Part shown: positions 16,017-21,806 of the stretch, in pieces
Layout of the letters: every line of letters begins with the position of its first letter
Numbering within the stretch: the first letter of the stretch is position 1
Virus record (IMG/VR): IMGVR_UViG_3300035438_001141
Coordinates: 1 to 39,266 of that record
Source: a virus
DNA length: 39,266 nt
Strand: one strand, 5' to 3'
Program-made: the position numbers and the translations under genes
Notes under the pieces: generated by a model
Seen by the model: only the letters and a program-made list of their open reading frames with translations
The model's database searches: none
What the model was told of the DNA's origin: nothing

Positions 16017-17246
16017 TTAATTGTGCGCAAGTGAATCCGAGCCTTGCATTAAACGAAGCGAGGCATAGCGAACTCCGTCAAGCCCGTGCTGATGCATATC
16101 CATTGGCGTTGAAGATTTCTTGTCATTCCAAATATAATTCCTTAATTCAAACTTTAAATTATACGATTCCTCAGTAACCACAATGGTAAAATCAAGCATT
16201 CGTTTTATTCCGTCAACCACGCTGCCAGCGTACTTTTCCGTCTTATGCACGTTGATACCATTTGAGGCAAGCGCGTCTATCAACCGTGGTTCGCTTGTAT
16301 CAGCCACAACCATGGCATCAAGTTCAATGCTATTCCTAATCTTTGTCAATACCATGTCGTATGAAAGGCTTTGTTCGTAAATGATTTCCTTCACATATAT
16401 CTTATTTGCCGTGGTATCAACCGCGACTTTGACCAATGCCAAAGGATCGGGGTAAAACCCGAAGTCAAGCCCGTAGGCAAAAGGCAAAGAGTTATCAAAT
16501 TCGCCTTCCACCCAGTTTGGAAATACAACGCCTTGCTTCTTATCCAGCCATTTACCAAGAAACCTGTGCGCGTATGCCTCAGGTGACTTGGTTTTTATTG
16601 CCTCAATCTTTGCGATGTAATCCTTACTTATGTTATGAATGTTATCCAAGTACGTTGTATGAATGTGCGTTATATCTTCATGCGTACTTATCGGTATCAT
16701 GTGTCCGTCAATCGTCTCCATGCGGTGCGACTTTTCAAACCAACGTTTCCAAATCCAATGTTCCACGTCCTGCGGGTTCATCACCAGGATAACAAGGTTT
16801 GGCGTATCAGGCATACGAATTGATTCGTCGATTGTATCGAAGTCCTTTTCGCTTACAAATTCTTCAGCCTCGTCCACGATAAATACATTTAACGCGGGTA
16901 TTGACTTTAACTTTGCCGTTTGATTTCCGCTGCTTGTTTTGATTCCTGAAAAGATTATTTCGCTCTTTGTGACCTTGTGGCTTATTTGCGCGTTGGTCAT
17001 ATTAAATTCGTCACCCACGCCCAACAAGTCAATCTTTTCCCTGAACTCAGGAATCACGGAAATGTTAGCACTTGATAACGTGTAACGGGTGAAAAGTACC
17101 TTCCAATTCTTATAGGCTAATAACATATTACAAGCCCAAAGCCCCACGGTAAAAGACTTTGCCGAACCACGTCCACCCGTGATAAGGAAGTAACGCGTCC
17201 GAGGTTGCCAAAGGGCTTGGTATTTGTCACTGACTTTTATCTCCAT
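16017..17246 (-). CDS. terL: Terminase large subunit
   Basis: This 409-residue packaging motor carries all expected elements. Walker A is GGRGSAKS at 24-31 and Walker B is VFIVDEAEE at 121-129. VILVMNPQD near 152-160 fits the coupling motif. The RNase H-fold nuclease has D261 in GLDFGFYPDP, D316 in VADTSEP and D390 in HGLDGVRYA. It hydrolyses ATP to move DNA into the prohead and cuts the concatemer. The gene overlaps the 3' end of the small terminase gene by 20 bases. The intact nuclease centre and usual length indicate a functional enzyme. Confidence 0.96.
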   Translation of the reverse strand: MEIKVSDKYQALWQPRTRYFLITGGRGSAKSFTVGLWACNMLLAYKNWKVLFTRYTLSSANISVIPEFREKIDLLGVGDEFNMTNAQISHKVTKSEIIFSGIKTSSGNQTAKLKSIPALNVFIVDEAEEFVSEKDFDTIDESIRMPDTPNLVILVMNPQDVEHWIWKRWFEKSHRMETIDGHMIPISTHEDITHIHTTYLDNIHNISKDYIAKIEAIKTKSPEAYAHRFLGKWLDKKQGVVFPNWVEGEFDNSLPFAYGLDFGFYPDPLALVKVAVDTTANKIYVKEIIYEQSLSYDMVLTKIRNSIELDAMVVADTSEPRLIDALASNGINVHKTEKYAGSVVDGIKRMLDFTIVVTEESYNLKFELRNYIWNDKKSSTPMDMHQHGLDGVRYASLRLMQGSDSLAHN

Positions 17247-17541
17247 CCTTTGTAAATATAATCGTTGGCACGGTCACCTTTTCCCCTTGCGTCGTGATAT
17301 CAATGTTTTGCTTTGCCTTCCCGTATGCCCTGTCAAGGAGCAACTGAGCCGCCTTGATATCACCCTTTGCCGCCTGTTCCCTGAGCTTCATGATAATTGC
17401 CTCGGCAGCCGTGATGCCGTCTTTCTCCTGACCCATTACATTTGCCATGATAAGGTCAAGGGCTGGGAGCTTCTTGGGGCGACCGTTTTTATTTAACGTT
17501 TCCCCTTTCTTCATTTTTTTGCCGTCATGTGGAAATGCCAT
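17227..17541 (-). CDS. terS: Probable terminase small subunit (DUF5681-like)
   Basis: The 104-residue protein has a basic start (MAFPHDGKKMKKGETLNKNG) and a GRPKKLPALDL motif near residue 20. It continues GITAAEAIIMKLREQAAKGD, then IKAAQLLLDRAYGKAKQNID. The GRPKK ... A-x-x-GD-x-x-A-x-x-LLDRAYGK-x-KQ series is typical of DUF5681-type proteins encoded just before terL. It would bind the packaging site and regulate the motor. Overlap with terL supports this pairing. Confidence 0.75.
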   Translation of the reverse strand: MAFPHDGKKMKKGETLNKNGRPKKLPALDLIMANVMGQEKDGITAAEAIIMKLREQAAKGDIKAAQLLLDRAYGKAKQNIDITTQGEKVTVPTIIFTKDGDKSQ

Positions 17542-17559
17542 CCGTCTGTATTTCGTCTG

Positions 17560-18072
17560 TTATTCAAGTGCCTTAATCAATGCAGATTCAAGTGACTTGC
17601 TGTCTATTTGTTTCAACCTTGCGACCACGTTTTTATAATCCCAAGCATTGAAGTTTAATTCAAGTGTCTTAAAATCCTCTTCCTCTTTGCTTTGTTCCTC
17701 CTTGACTTCTTCATCGTAAAACGGTATCTCCAAGCCCCACGCCTCCAAGTCCACCACGTCCCAATCGTTCGCAAGTGTGTCCCAGTCCCATGACCCCGTG
17801 TTTGCGTTTAATCGAATATTCAATTCCTTTTCATCTGCCTCATTCAAATCCACGATAACGCATTCAATTTCCTTGATGCCAAGCTTCTTCAACTCACGGA
17901 CACGGAAATGACCGCCGACGATGTACCCCGTTTGCTTGTTAAAAATAATAGGTTCAACCATGCCAAACTTTTCAAGGCTCTCCTTCAAATGCTTTTCCTG
18001 CTTTGCCGTGCTTTGCCGTGGATTGTAAGGCGCTGGTATTAAATCGGCAATTTGCTTTTTTTCGATTATCAT
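17560..18072 (-). CDS. ParB/sulfiredoxin-fold protein (late operon)
   Basis: A 170-residue protein with a ParB N-terminal domain: LIPAPYNPRQ at 11-20, LKESLEKFGMVEPIIFN, and GGHFRVRELKKLGI at about 53-66, the catalytic or nucleotide-binding loop of the fold. No helix-turn-helix follows; residues 115-170 are acidic, then helical. Phage ParB-like proteins beside terminase genes have been proposed to act as nucleases or in packaging. Its start overlaps the upstream stop as ATGA. A second, different ParB-like gene lies at 21807-22559. Confidence 0.8.
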   Translation of the reverse strand: MIIEKKQIADLIPAPYNPRQSTAKQEKHLKESLEKFGMVEPIIFNKQTGYIVGGHFRVRELKKLGIKEIECVIVDLNEADEKELNIRLNANTGSWDWDTLANDWDVVDLEAWGLEIPFYDEEVKEEQSKEEEDFKTLELNFNAWDYKNVVARLKQIDSKSLESALIKALE

Positions 18073-18281
18073 GCCTCCTTGCTTTTTAAAAAGAGTTGGT
18101 AAAGTTCGGACATTGGTCTTTGTTCATCTTTTGGCTTTTGCAATTTGCCGTTAAGGTAATTTAAAATATATTTTTCTTTTACAAGCCATTGAGAAAACTC
18201 GTCCATTGTTTCAACGTGCATTTCCCTTGCCTTTTTTAAGCATTCATCTACAATGGTTATTAAAAGTCCGTCTTTGTTCAT
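18069..18281 (-). CDS. Small acidic protein, tandem paralogue A
   Basis: A 70-residue product ending SELYQLFLKSKEA. It is a duplicate of the neighbour at 18278-18586: both share a helix before the FSQWLV/FSKWLV motif, an LNYLNG/LNYTNG turn and the SELYQLFLKS end. About 35 bases at the two 3' ends are nearly identical. Function unknown. The unit is translationally coupled on both sides by ATGA overlaps. Confidence 0.7.
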   Translation of the reverse strand: MNKDGLLITIVDECLKKAREMHVETMDEFSQWLVKEKYILNYLNGKLQKPKDEQRPMSELYQLFLKSKEA

Positions 18282-18586
18282 GCCTCCCTGCTTTTTAAAA
18301 AGAGTTGGTAAAGTTCACTAAATGATAATATTTGTATATCATCGTCTAATTTCTCCCAGTTGCCATTTGTATAATTCAATTCCCATTCATTGTTTACAAG
18401 CCATTTGGAAAAATTGTCCATGTTATCAAATTCCCTAATCTTTGCCTCCTTAAATATGTTTTTCAAAAATATGCCTTCCAGACTTTCGTCAATTTGCAGA
18501 AAAGTCTTTTTAGCAAGGTTGTAATCCTTTTCGGTTAATTCCTTCTTTAACCAATCAATAGGTGATTGTTTTACGTTTCCCTTCAT
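18278..18586 (-). CDS. Small acidic protein, tandem paralogue B
   Basis: A 102-residue protein with a 30-residue N-terminal part not present in its paralogue (MKGNVKQSPIDWLKKELTEK), then NFSKWLVNNEWELNYTNG and FSELYQLFLKSREA. The ORF starts with a 4-base overlap to the glycosyltransferase stop and ends with the same ATGA arrangement as copy A, so the duplication included the coupling junction. Function unknown. Confidence 0.7.
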   Translation of the reverse strand: MKGNVKQSPIDWLKKELTEKDYNLAKKTFLQIDESLEGIFLKNIFKEAKIREFDNMDNFSKWLVNNEWELNYTNGNWEKLDDDIQILSFSELYQLFLKSREA

Positions 18587-19587
18587 ATTCCTTTTAACAC
18601 TTGTTTACGTTTGTTGTTGACGGTGAGCAAATTTCGCTCAGTCAAAAGCCATTTCCTGCCTGCCTGCAAATGATTAAAATAATTACCATCCTTTTCCAAA
18701 GCCTCTTTAAATTGTCCGCTTAAATCGTCGTTGCCCTCGTACAACCGAACGCCAGGAACATTGAACTCCGTTATTTCCTTTGGTGCATACGGTACGCAAC
18801 CTGTGACAAGCATCTCCATGGCAAAGTTATTTGACTTACTTTGATTGAAATTGTCATTCGTCAACGGGAACACGGCGTAATGTGCCGCACTGTTTTTGAT
18901 TAATTCAAAGTATTGAAATAATGAATTATTCCACGGTATGACCTTGACATTTGGATACAATGTTTTTCCCAACCATTCAGGAATTCCAATAAACGCAACC
19001 TCTGTGTCCTTGCGGCTGCTGACATAATGCCAAAACGTATCCACGGTTTTCAAGTCCTCAATGTGCGTCATGGAGCCACGCCACAAAACCCGCTTAATCT
19101 TTGCCTCAAGTTTATCAGGTGACACGGGACAAAGTGGCGTCACTTGAAAGTCAATGGCGTTGGGAATCACCATTATTTTACTTTCGTCAAAGAATTGTTT
19201 ATAAAACTCTTTGAGGTAAGGCGTTGATACAATGATATAATCCGCATACTTGAAAGCCTTTTCAACCGATTCTTTGACTTGAGTTTTCCCAAAATGTGCC
19301 GACGCTGGATTCGCGGCGTTGACCTCATGCAATAAATCGTCGTGATCCAGAATGATTTTTTTACCCATCTTCTTTGCCTCAGCGATCATTGATAACATCC
19401 CGTCGCCGTTGGGGCGTTGGAAGAGGATAACGTCAACGTCGTAAAAATCGTACCATTTTACCGTCTCAGGATTGAGGTAAGTAATATGAAGATTTACCAT
19501 CTGGGAGCGAAGCCTCATAAATGGATTGACCGACCGGTAATAATCAGTCGTTGGGCTGGTTAAATTGGTTACAATGCCTAACCTCAT
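18583..19587 (-). CDS. GT-B fold glycosyltransferase (GT4-like)
   Basis: This 334-residue protein has two Rossmann-like halves. The N-terminal half includes MRLGIVTNLTSPTTDYYRS and KKIILDHDDLLHEV (about 107-120). The linker contains MVIPNAIDF (about 170). The C-terminal half has VLWRGSMTHIEDL (about 195), and the donor-binding pattern SKSNNFAMEMLVTGCVPYAP (about 265-284), which corresponds to the E-x7-E-like sugar-nucleotide region. It probably transfers a sugar to a virion protein, DNA base or host glycan; the acceptor cannot be told. It sits in the late operon just before terminase-associated genes, favouring a virion or DNA target. Confidence 0.85.
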   Translation of the reverse strand: MRLGIVTNLTSPTTDYYRSVNPFMRLRSQMVNLHITYLNPETVKWYDFYDVDVILFQRPNGDGMLSMIAEAKKMGKKIILDHDDLLHEVNAANPASAHFGKTQVKESVEKAFKYADYIIVSTPYLKEFYKQFFDESKIMVIPNAIDFQVTPLCPVSPDKLEAKIKRVLWRGSMTHIEDLKTVDTFWHYVSSRKDTEVAFIGIPEWLGKTLYPNVKVIPWNNSLFQYFELIKNSAAHYAVFPLTNDNFNQSKSNNFAMEMLVTGCVPYAPKEITEFNVPGVRLYEGNDDLSGQFKEALEKDGNYFNHLQAGRKWLLTERNLLTVNNKRKQVLKGI

Positions 19588-19757
19588 TTATTATGCTTTT
19601 GGTAATTATCCAATAAAAGGTTTAACACCTCCTCCATCGAGTGCTTGACATTGGTTTCCTTCCAGAGTTGAAATTGCAAATCAAGCAATTTTTTTCTTAT
19701 TTTTTCGTCCCGATAGCTTACCGAAAACACGGCGGCGGCTGGTTTATTCACATTCAT
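19584..19757 (-). CDS. Short protein, ribbon-helix-helix-like
   Basis: A 57-residue frame from ATG at 19757 to TGA at 19584, beginning MNVNKPAAAVFSVSYRDEK and ending LNLLLDNYQKHNK. It overlaps the upstream gene by 14 bases and the glycosyltransferase by the ATGA type, both signs of a real coupled gene. A short strand followed by two amphipathic helices resembles a ribbon-helix-helix DNA-binding fold. This resemblance is weak but the coding call is good. Confidence 0.7.
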   Translation of the reverse strand: MNVNKPAAAVFSVSYRDEKIRKKLLDLQFQLWKETNVKHSMEEVLNLLLDNYQKHNK

Positions 19758-19968
19758 TTTTTTGTTCTTTTAATCTGTAATAACGTTCCATTTGGTATTT
19801 ATTTACCCTCTCTTTGTTGGCTTGATACCACGCTTGATTCTTAATCCTTTTCTCAGCCTTCTTTTCAGGTGGTTGGTTCTGGTGATAAAGCCTAAAATAT
19901 TCCTTTTGCTTTTGCTTCTGGTACTCGGTCATATTCTCCCGATACTGCTTTTGATACTCAGGTGTCAT
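19744..19968 (-). CDS. Small highly charged Y/N/K-rich protein
   Basis: A 74-residue protein starting MTPEYQKQYRENMTEYQKQK, with repeated Tyr, Lys, Arg and Gln and WYQANKERVNKYQMERYY in the middle. It belongs to the same compositional class as the two early proteins at 27617-27868 and 27861-28112. Such proteins resemble the charged repeat segments beside zinc-finger or HNH modules, but no Cys or His cluster is present. Nucleic acid binding is possible, not shown. Confidence 0.65.
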   Translation of the reverse strand: MTPEYQKQYRENMTEYQKQKQKEYFRLYHQNQPPEKKAEKRIKNQAWYQANKERVNKYQMERYYRLKEQKNECE

Positions 19969-19970
19969 AA

Positions 19971-20384
19971 TTAAAATGGGAATGGTTCGTCAGCGTTTAA
20001 TTCTTTTTTTAATTCCTGTACAACTGGATTTGTCAATGGATTAACATAACCGCCAGACGTGTTCTCCCCTGCCGTTGCCTTGCCTCCAAACTCGATATTG
20101 TTCACCGCGCAACGAATGATTCCCGTCGGTTCTCCGTTTTTCATGTACGCATTCACGCCGCCTGTTCCTTCGACCACGACATACGTACCTTTTAGCAAGT
20201 GTGGCGCAAGTTTGGAACCACGTTCACCCCACATTGAGCAAGTGACCCAAACCGTCTTTTCCGTGGGATTGTTTCCAAATGTCTTTTCCGTATGAGCCAC
20301 GGAGAAGGAGCAAACGGTTGTATCACCAACGGACTTGATTTCAGCATCTGTACCAAGGCGACCCGCAACTATTAATTTTATCAT
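19971..20384 (-). CDS. ssb: Single-stranded DNA-binding protein
   Basis: The 137-residue protein has a bacterial-type OB fold: MIKLIVAGRLGTDAEIKSVG, CSFSVAHTEKTFGNN, WVTCSMWGERGSKLAPHLLK, GTYVVVEGTGGVNAYMKNGE, IIRCAVNNIEFGG. A flexible linker follows and it ends DEPFPF, matching the acidic hydrophobic tip by which SSB recruits replication and repair proteins. It is the first gene of the leftward operon, directly below the promoter at 20401. An SSB heading a block of late genes is unusual; it may be expressed both early and late. Confidence 0.95.
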   Translation of the reverse strand: MIKLIVAGRLGTDAEIKSVGDTTVCSFSVAHTEKTFGNNPTEKTVWVTCSMWGERGSKLAPHLLKGTYVVVEGTGGVNAYMKNGEPTGIIRCAVNNIEFGGKATAGENTSGGYVNPLTNPVVQELKKELNADEPFPF

Positions 20385-20400
20385 TGTATTTTTTCTTTCT

Positions 20401-20409
20401 GCAAAGATA
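20401..20409 (-). promoter_or_regulatory. Leftward promoter for SSB and the late operon
   Basis: On the minus strand this is TATCTTTGC, an exact fit to the Bacteroidota -7 consensus TAnnTTTG(C). A TTTG lies upstream at about 20426-20429, spaced about 16 bases. The box is 16 bases from the SSB start, leaving a short A-rich leader. It is the only obvious promoter for the long leftward block, although an additional late promoter elsewhere cannot be excluded. Confidence 0.7.
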
Positions 20410-20449
20410 ATATTATTTTTGTTATCAAATTTAAAATATTTTTTAAGAA

Positions 20450-20465
20450 TATATTTGTATCTTTG
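20450..20465 (+). promoter_or_regulatory. Rightward early promoter (tandem -7 boxes)
   Basis: TATATTTG (20450-20457) and TATCTTTG (20458-20465) are two abutting fits to TAnnTTTG. Transcription from the second should begin around 20469-20473, which coincides with the first base pair of the tRNA-like element. The promoter diverges from the SSB promoter with about 40 AT-rich bases between them. Confidence 0.65.
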
Positions 20466-20468
20466 TGG

Positions 20469-20537
20469 TGCAAGTTAGTTTAATGTTAAAATGTTTTGCG
20501 ACGGCAAAAAGACGAAGATTAGATTCCTTCACTTGCA
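20469..20537 (+). ncRNA. tRNA-like element 1 with aberrant anticodon arm
   Basis: The sequence folds as a cloverleaf: acceptor TGCAAGT/ACTTGCA (7 bp, 20469-20475 with 20531-20537), D arm GTTT-AATGTTA-AAAT (20478-20492), T arm starting at 20514 with loop TTAGATT (canonical except C56 replaced by A) and one stem mismatch. The anticodon arm is TTTTG-CGACGG-CAAAA (20494-20509), giving a 6-base loop with no U33. It could alternatively close as a 6-bp stem with a GACG tetraloop. It cannot be a normal decoding tRNA; a decoy, processing signal or decayed tRNA is possible. Confidence 0.6.
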
Positions 20538-20541
20538 GGTT

Positions 20542-20614
20542 AACAAGGTAGCGGATGGGTAACGCAAAGCGGCGACCGCGGCTGACATTGTGGGTTCAAA
20601 TCCCACCCTTGTTG
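20542..20614 (+). tRNA. tRNA-like element 2 (non-canonical anticodon arm)
   Basis: The acceptor AACAAGG/CCTTGTT (20542-20548 with 20607-20613) and T arm GTGGG-TTCAAAT-CCCAC (20590-20606) are perfect. The D arm is GCG-GATGGGTAA-CGC (20551-20565). The discriminator is G614, followed by CCC, so CCA is not encoded. The anticodon region AGCGG-CGACCG-CGGCT (20568-20583) has a G-G mismatch and a 6-base loop lacking U33, almost the same loop as element 1. The core is clearly tRNA; the decoding arm is not, so I do not assign an amino acid. Confidence 0.65.
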
Positions 20615-20653
20615 CCCTACAAATGGCAGACATTAAACTAGAGTGAAATAGAT

Positions 20654-20758
20654 GGTGGTAATATTTCTAAAGTCTGTATTGTACCACAACTTACCACCCG
20701 AAGGTTGAGCAATGCTGGCACCGTGCGTTGATAAAGGGATGGAACGGTGTAAATTTTT
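20654..20758 (+). promoter_or_regulatory. Structured leader with mutually exclusive hairpins
   Basis: GGTGGTAA (20654-20661) pairs perfectly with TTACCACC (20691-20698). An alternative hairpin, CAACTT (20687-20692) with AAGGTTG (20701-20707), would disrupt it. Further down CACCGT (20719-20724) pairs with ACGGTG (20744-20749), followed by TAAATTTTT, a weak terminator-like end. The region lies between the tRNA-like elements and the methyltransferase gene and may be an attenuating leader or the 3' end of the RNA unit. No known riboswitch is recognised. Confidence 0.45.
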
Positions 20759-20810
20759 AACCTCTCTTAAATCTCTAATTAAATCTCTCTTAACCTCTCT
20801 TAAATTATAC
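20757..20810 (+). repeat. Five helically phased TTAA...CTCT direct repeats
   Basis: Units start at 20757, 20767, 20779, 20790 and 20800: TTAACCTCTC, TTAAATCTCTAA, TTAAATCTCTC, TTAACCTCTC, TTAAATTATAC. Spacing of 10-12 bases places every copy on the same helix face. The 16-base word TTAACCTCTCTTAAAT occurs twice, 33 bases apart. The array lies in the noncoding control region just ahead of the replication-side genes, and could be an origin iteron set or an operator. Confidence 0.6.
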
Positions 20811-20831
20811 CATTTCGTTGACGTCAACAAA

Positions 20832-21458
20832 ATGATAAAAACAAAACAAATGATTGATAACAAATTCTTTTTTGACAAATCCGTGGAACTTGGTTTTACA
20901 ACCACGGATTATGAACCCCTTGTAAACTTGCATACCAACGGCGCAAGGGTTTTGCAAATCATGGGTTGCGAATCCGTGTTTGAGTTCGGCTCAGGACTTG
21001 GATTCTTTTTATCAGCCTGCCAGCGCGTGGGCTTGTATAAACACGTTGGGTATGACATTAACCCGTATGAAAGAGAATTTGCAATAAGCAAGGGGATTGA
21101 CCCAAATAGATATTTACTTGCAAAATGGGTGACAAAGTACCAACTGGGAAGGTATGAATTGAAGACGCATGGCACATACGATGCCATTTATTCCACGGAG
21201 GTATTTGAACACATGACCGACGAACAAATTTCCTTTGTCATGCCAATCCTTTACAAAGCCTGTAACAAGTATTTTTATTTCACATCCACGCCTCATGCCT
21301 CAGCTGATCCAGCGTTTGACATTGAATGGGGACATATTAACCTGAAGCAGAAAGACGAATGGGTTGCCACGTTTGCAAGGCACGGTTTTGACTTGCTGAG
21401 GGAAGCAACGGAGGTAACGCCGTGGGGGTTGTTATTTGTTAAACAGGAGAAAAAGTAA
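20832..21458 (+). CDS. Class I SAM-dependent methyltransferase
   Basis: From the ATG at 20832 the protein has 208 residues. Motif I is VFEFGSGLGFF (49-59) and the acidic end of strand 2 is D75 in VGYDINPY. TYDAIYSTEVFEHM (about 116-129) is the motif IV region and YFYFTSTPH follows. It resembles small-molecule or glycan-type methyltransferases rather than DNA methylases, since no DPPY/NPPY motif is visible. The next in-frame ATG at 20850 (after AAAACAAAACAA) is an equally good start. The frame is open upstream to 20712, but that part covers repeats and hairpins and is not protein-like. Confidence 0.82.
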   Translation: MIKTKQMIDNKFFFDKSVELGFTTTDYEPLVNLHTNGARVLQIMGCESVFEFGSGLGFFLSACQRVGLYKHVGYDINPYEREFAISKGIDPNRYLLAKWVTKYQLGRYELKTHGTYDAIYSTEVFEHMTDEQISFVMPILYKACNKYFYFTSTPHASADPAFDIEWGHINLKQKDEWVATFARHGFDLLREATEVTPWGLLFVKQEKK

Positions 21459-21461
21459 ATT

Positions 21462-21617
21462 ATGGCAAATTTCATAAAAGAAGCATTGGACAAGGTTTTC
21501 ACAGAGGGAAATGAATTTCCGTCTGTGACATACGAAACGCCGCCAGCCGTGGTAAAATACATGGAAATGCAAAGCGCACTGGGGAATCCGCCGTGGAAAA
21601 AAAGAGGGAGAAAGTAA
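21462..21617 (+). CDS. Short hypothetical protein
   Basis: ATG at 21462 to TAA at 21615-21617 encodes 51 residues, starting MANFIKEALDKVFTEGNEF and ending with a basic WKKRGRK tail. It starts 3 bases after the methyltransferase stop and uses the same codon style, which supports a real two-gene operon. An N-terminal amphipathic helix and basic tail are all that can be seen; the function is unknown. Confidence 0.65.
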   Translation: MANFIKEALDKVFTEGNEFPSVTYETPPAVVKYMEMQSALGNPPWKKRGRK

Positions 21618-21624
21618 TTAATAT

Positions 21625-21637
21625 TTTGTATATTTAC
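21625..21637 (+). promoter_or_regulatory. Promoter of the kissing-loop RNA
   Basis: TTTGTATATTTAC contains TATATTTA (21629-21636), one base off the TAnnTTTG consensus, with TTTG directly before it. The same extended box occurs at 20454-20465 and 30280-30291. The predicted start falls at about 21641-21644, exactly at the first stem of the RNA. Confidence 0.65.
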
Positions 21638-21640
21638 GTA

Positions 21641-21737
21641 TCCTTTTGAATGGCGTAGCAGGTATTCAAAAGGAAATTGGAACAAACCATTGTTCTAACC
21701 TTTGCCAACGAACTGCTACTCGTTGGCATTTTTTTTT
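21641..21737 (+). ncRNA. Free-standing three-hairpin RNA with predicted kissing loop
   Basis: Hairpin 1 is an 11-bp perfect stem (21641-21651 with 21664-21674) and a 12-base loop containing GTAGCAG (21655-21661). Hairpin 2 is 9 bp with one G-U (21677-21685 with 21690-21698) and loop ACCA. Hairpin 3 is 9 bp (21703-21711 with 21720-21728), loop ACTGCTAC, followed by nine Ts. CTGCTAC (21713-21719) of loop 3 is the exact reverse complement of GTAGCAG of loop 1, so the ends should kiss. A promoter abuts the 5' end and no reading frame is evident. I recognise no known RNA family. Confidence 0.75.
21703..21737 (+). terminator. Intrinsic terminator of the kissing-loop RNA
   Basis: TGCCAACGA and TCGTTGGCA form a perfect 9-bp stem around ACTGCTAC, followed by T9. 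It both ends the small RNA and shields the next gene. Because its loop is the partner of the loop of hairpin 1, folding and termination may be linked. Confidence 0.9.
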
Positions 21738-21762
21738 GTAATTTCTTAAATTTTTTATATGT

Positions 21763-21771
21763 TAAATTTAC
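21763..21771 (+). promoter_or_regulatory. Putative promoter of the second ParB-like gene
   Basis: TAAATTTAC matches the box found at 24449 and 28490 before other AT-rich genes. It lies just after the upstream terminator. If used, the transcript begins near 21777, which excludes the ATG at 21759 and supports translation from 21807. Confidence 0.45.
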
Positions 21772-21806
21772 AATCAAATCCAATTTTGGCGGACGCAATA
21801 CCAGCG

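Noticed and set aside
20542-20614. Functional tRNA with an assignable anticodon
   Set aside because: The loop has six bases and no U33, so any anticodon call would be a guess.
20712-20831. Upstream part of the methyltransferase frame as coding
   Set aside because: It covers the hairpin and the phased repeats, and encodes repetitive SLKSLIKSLLTSLK, which is a by-product of the repeats.
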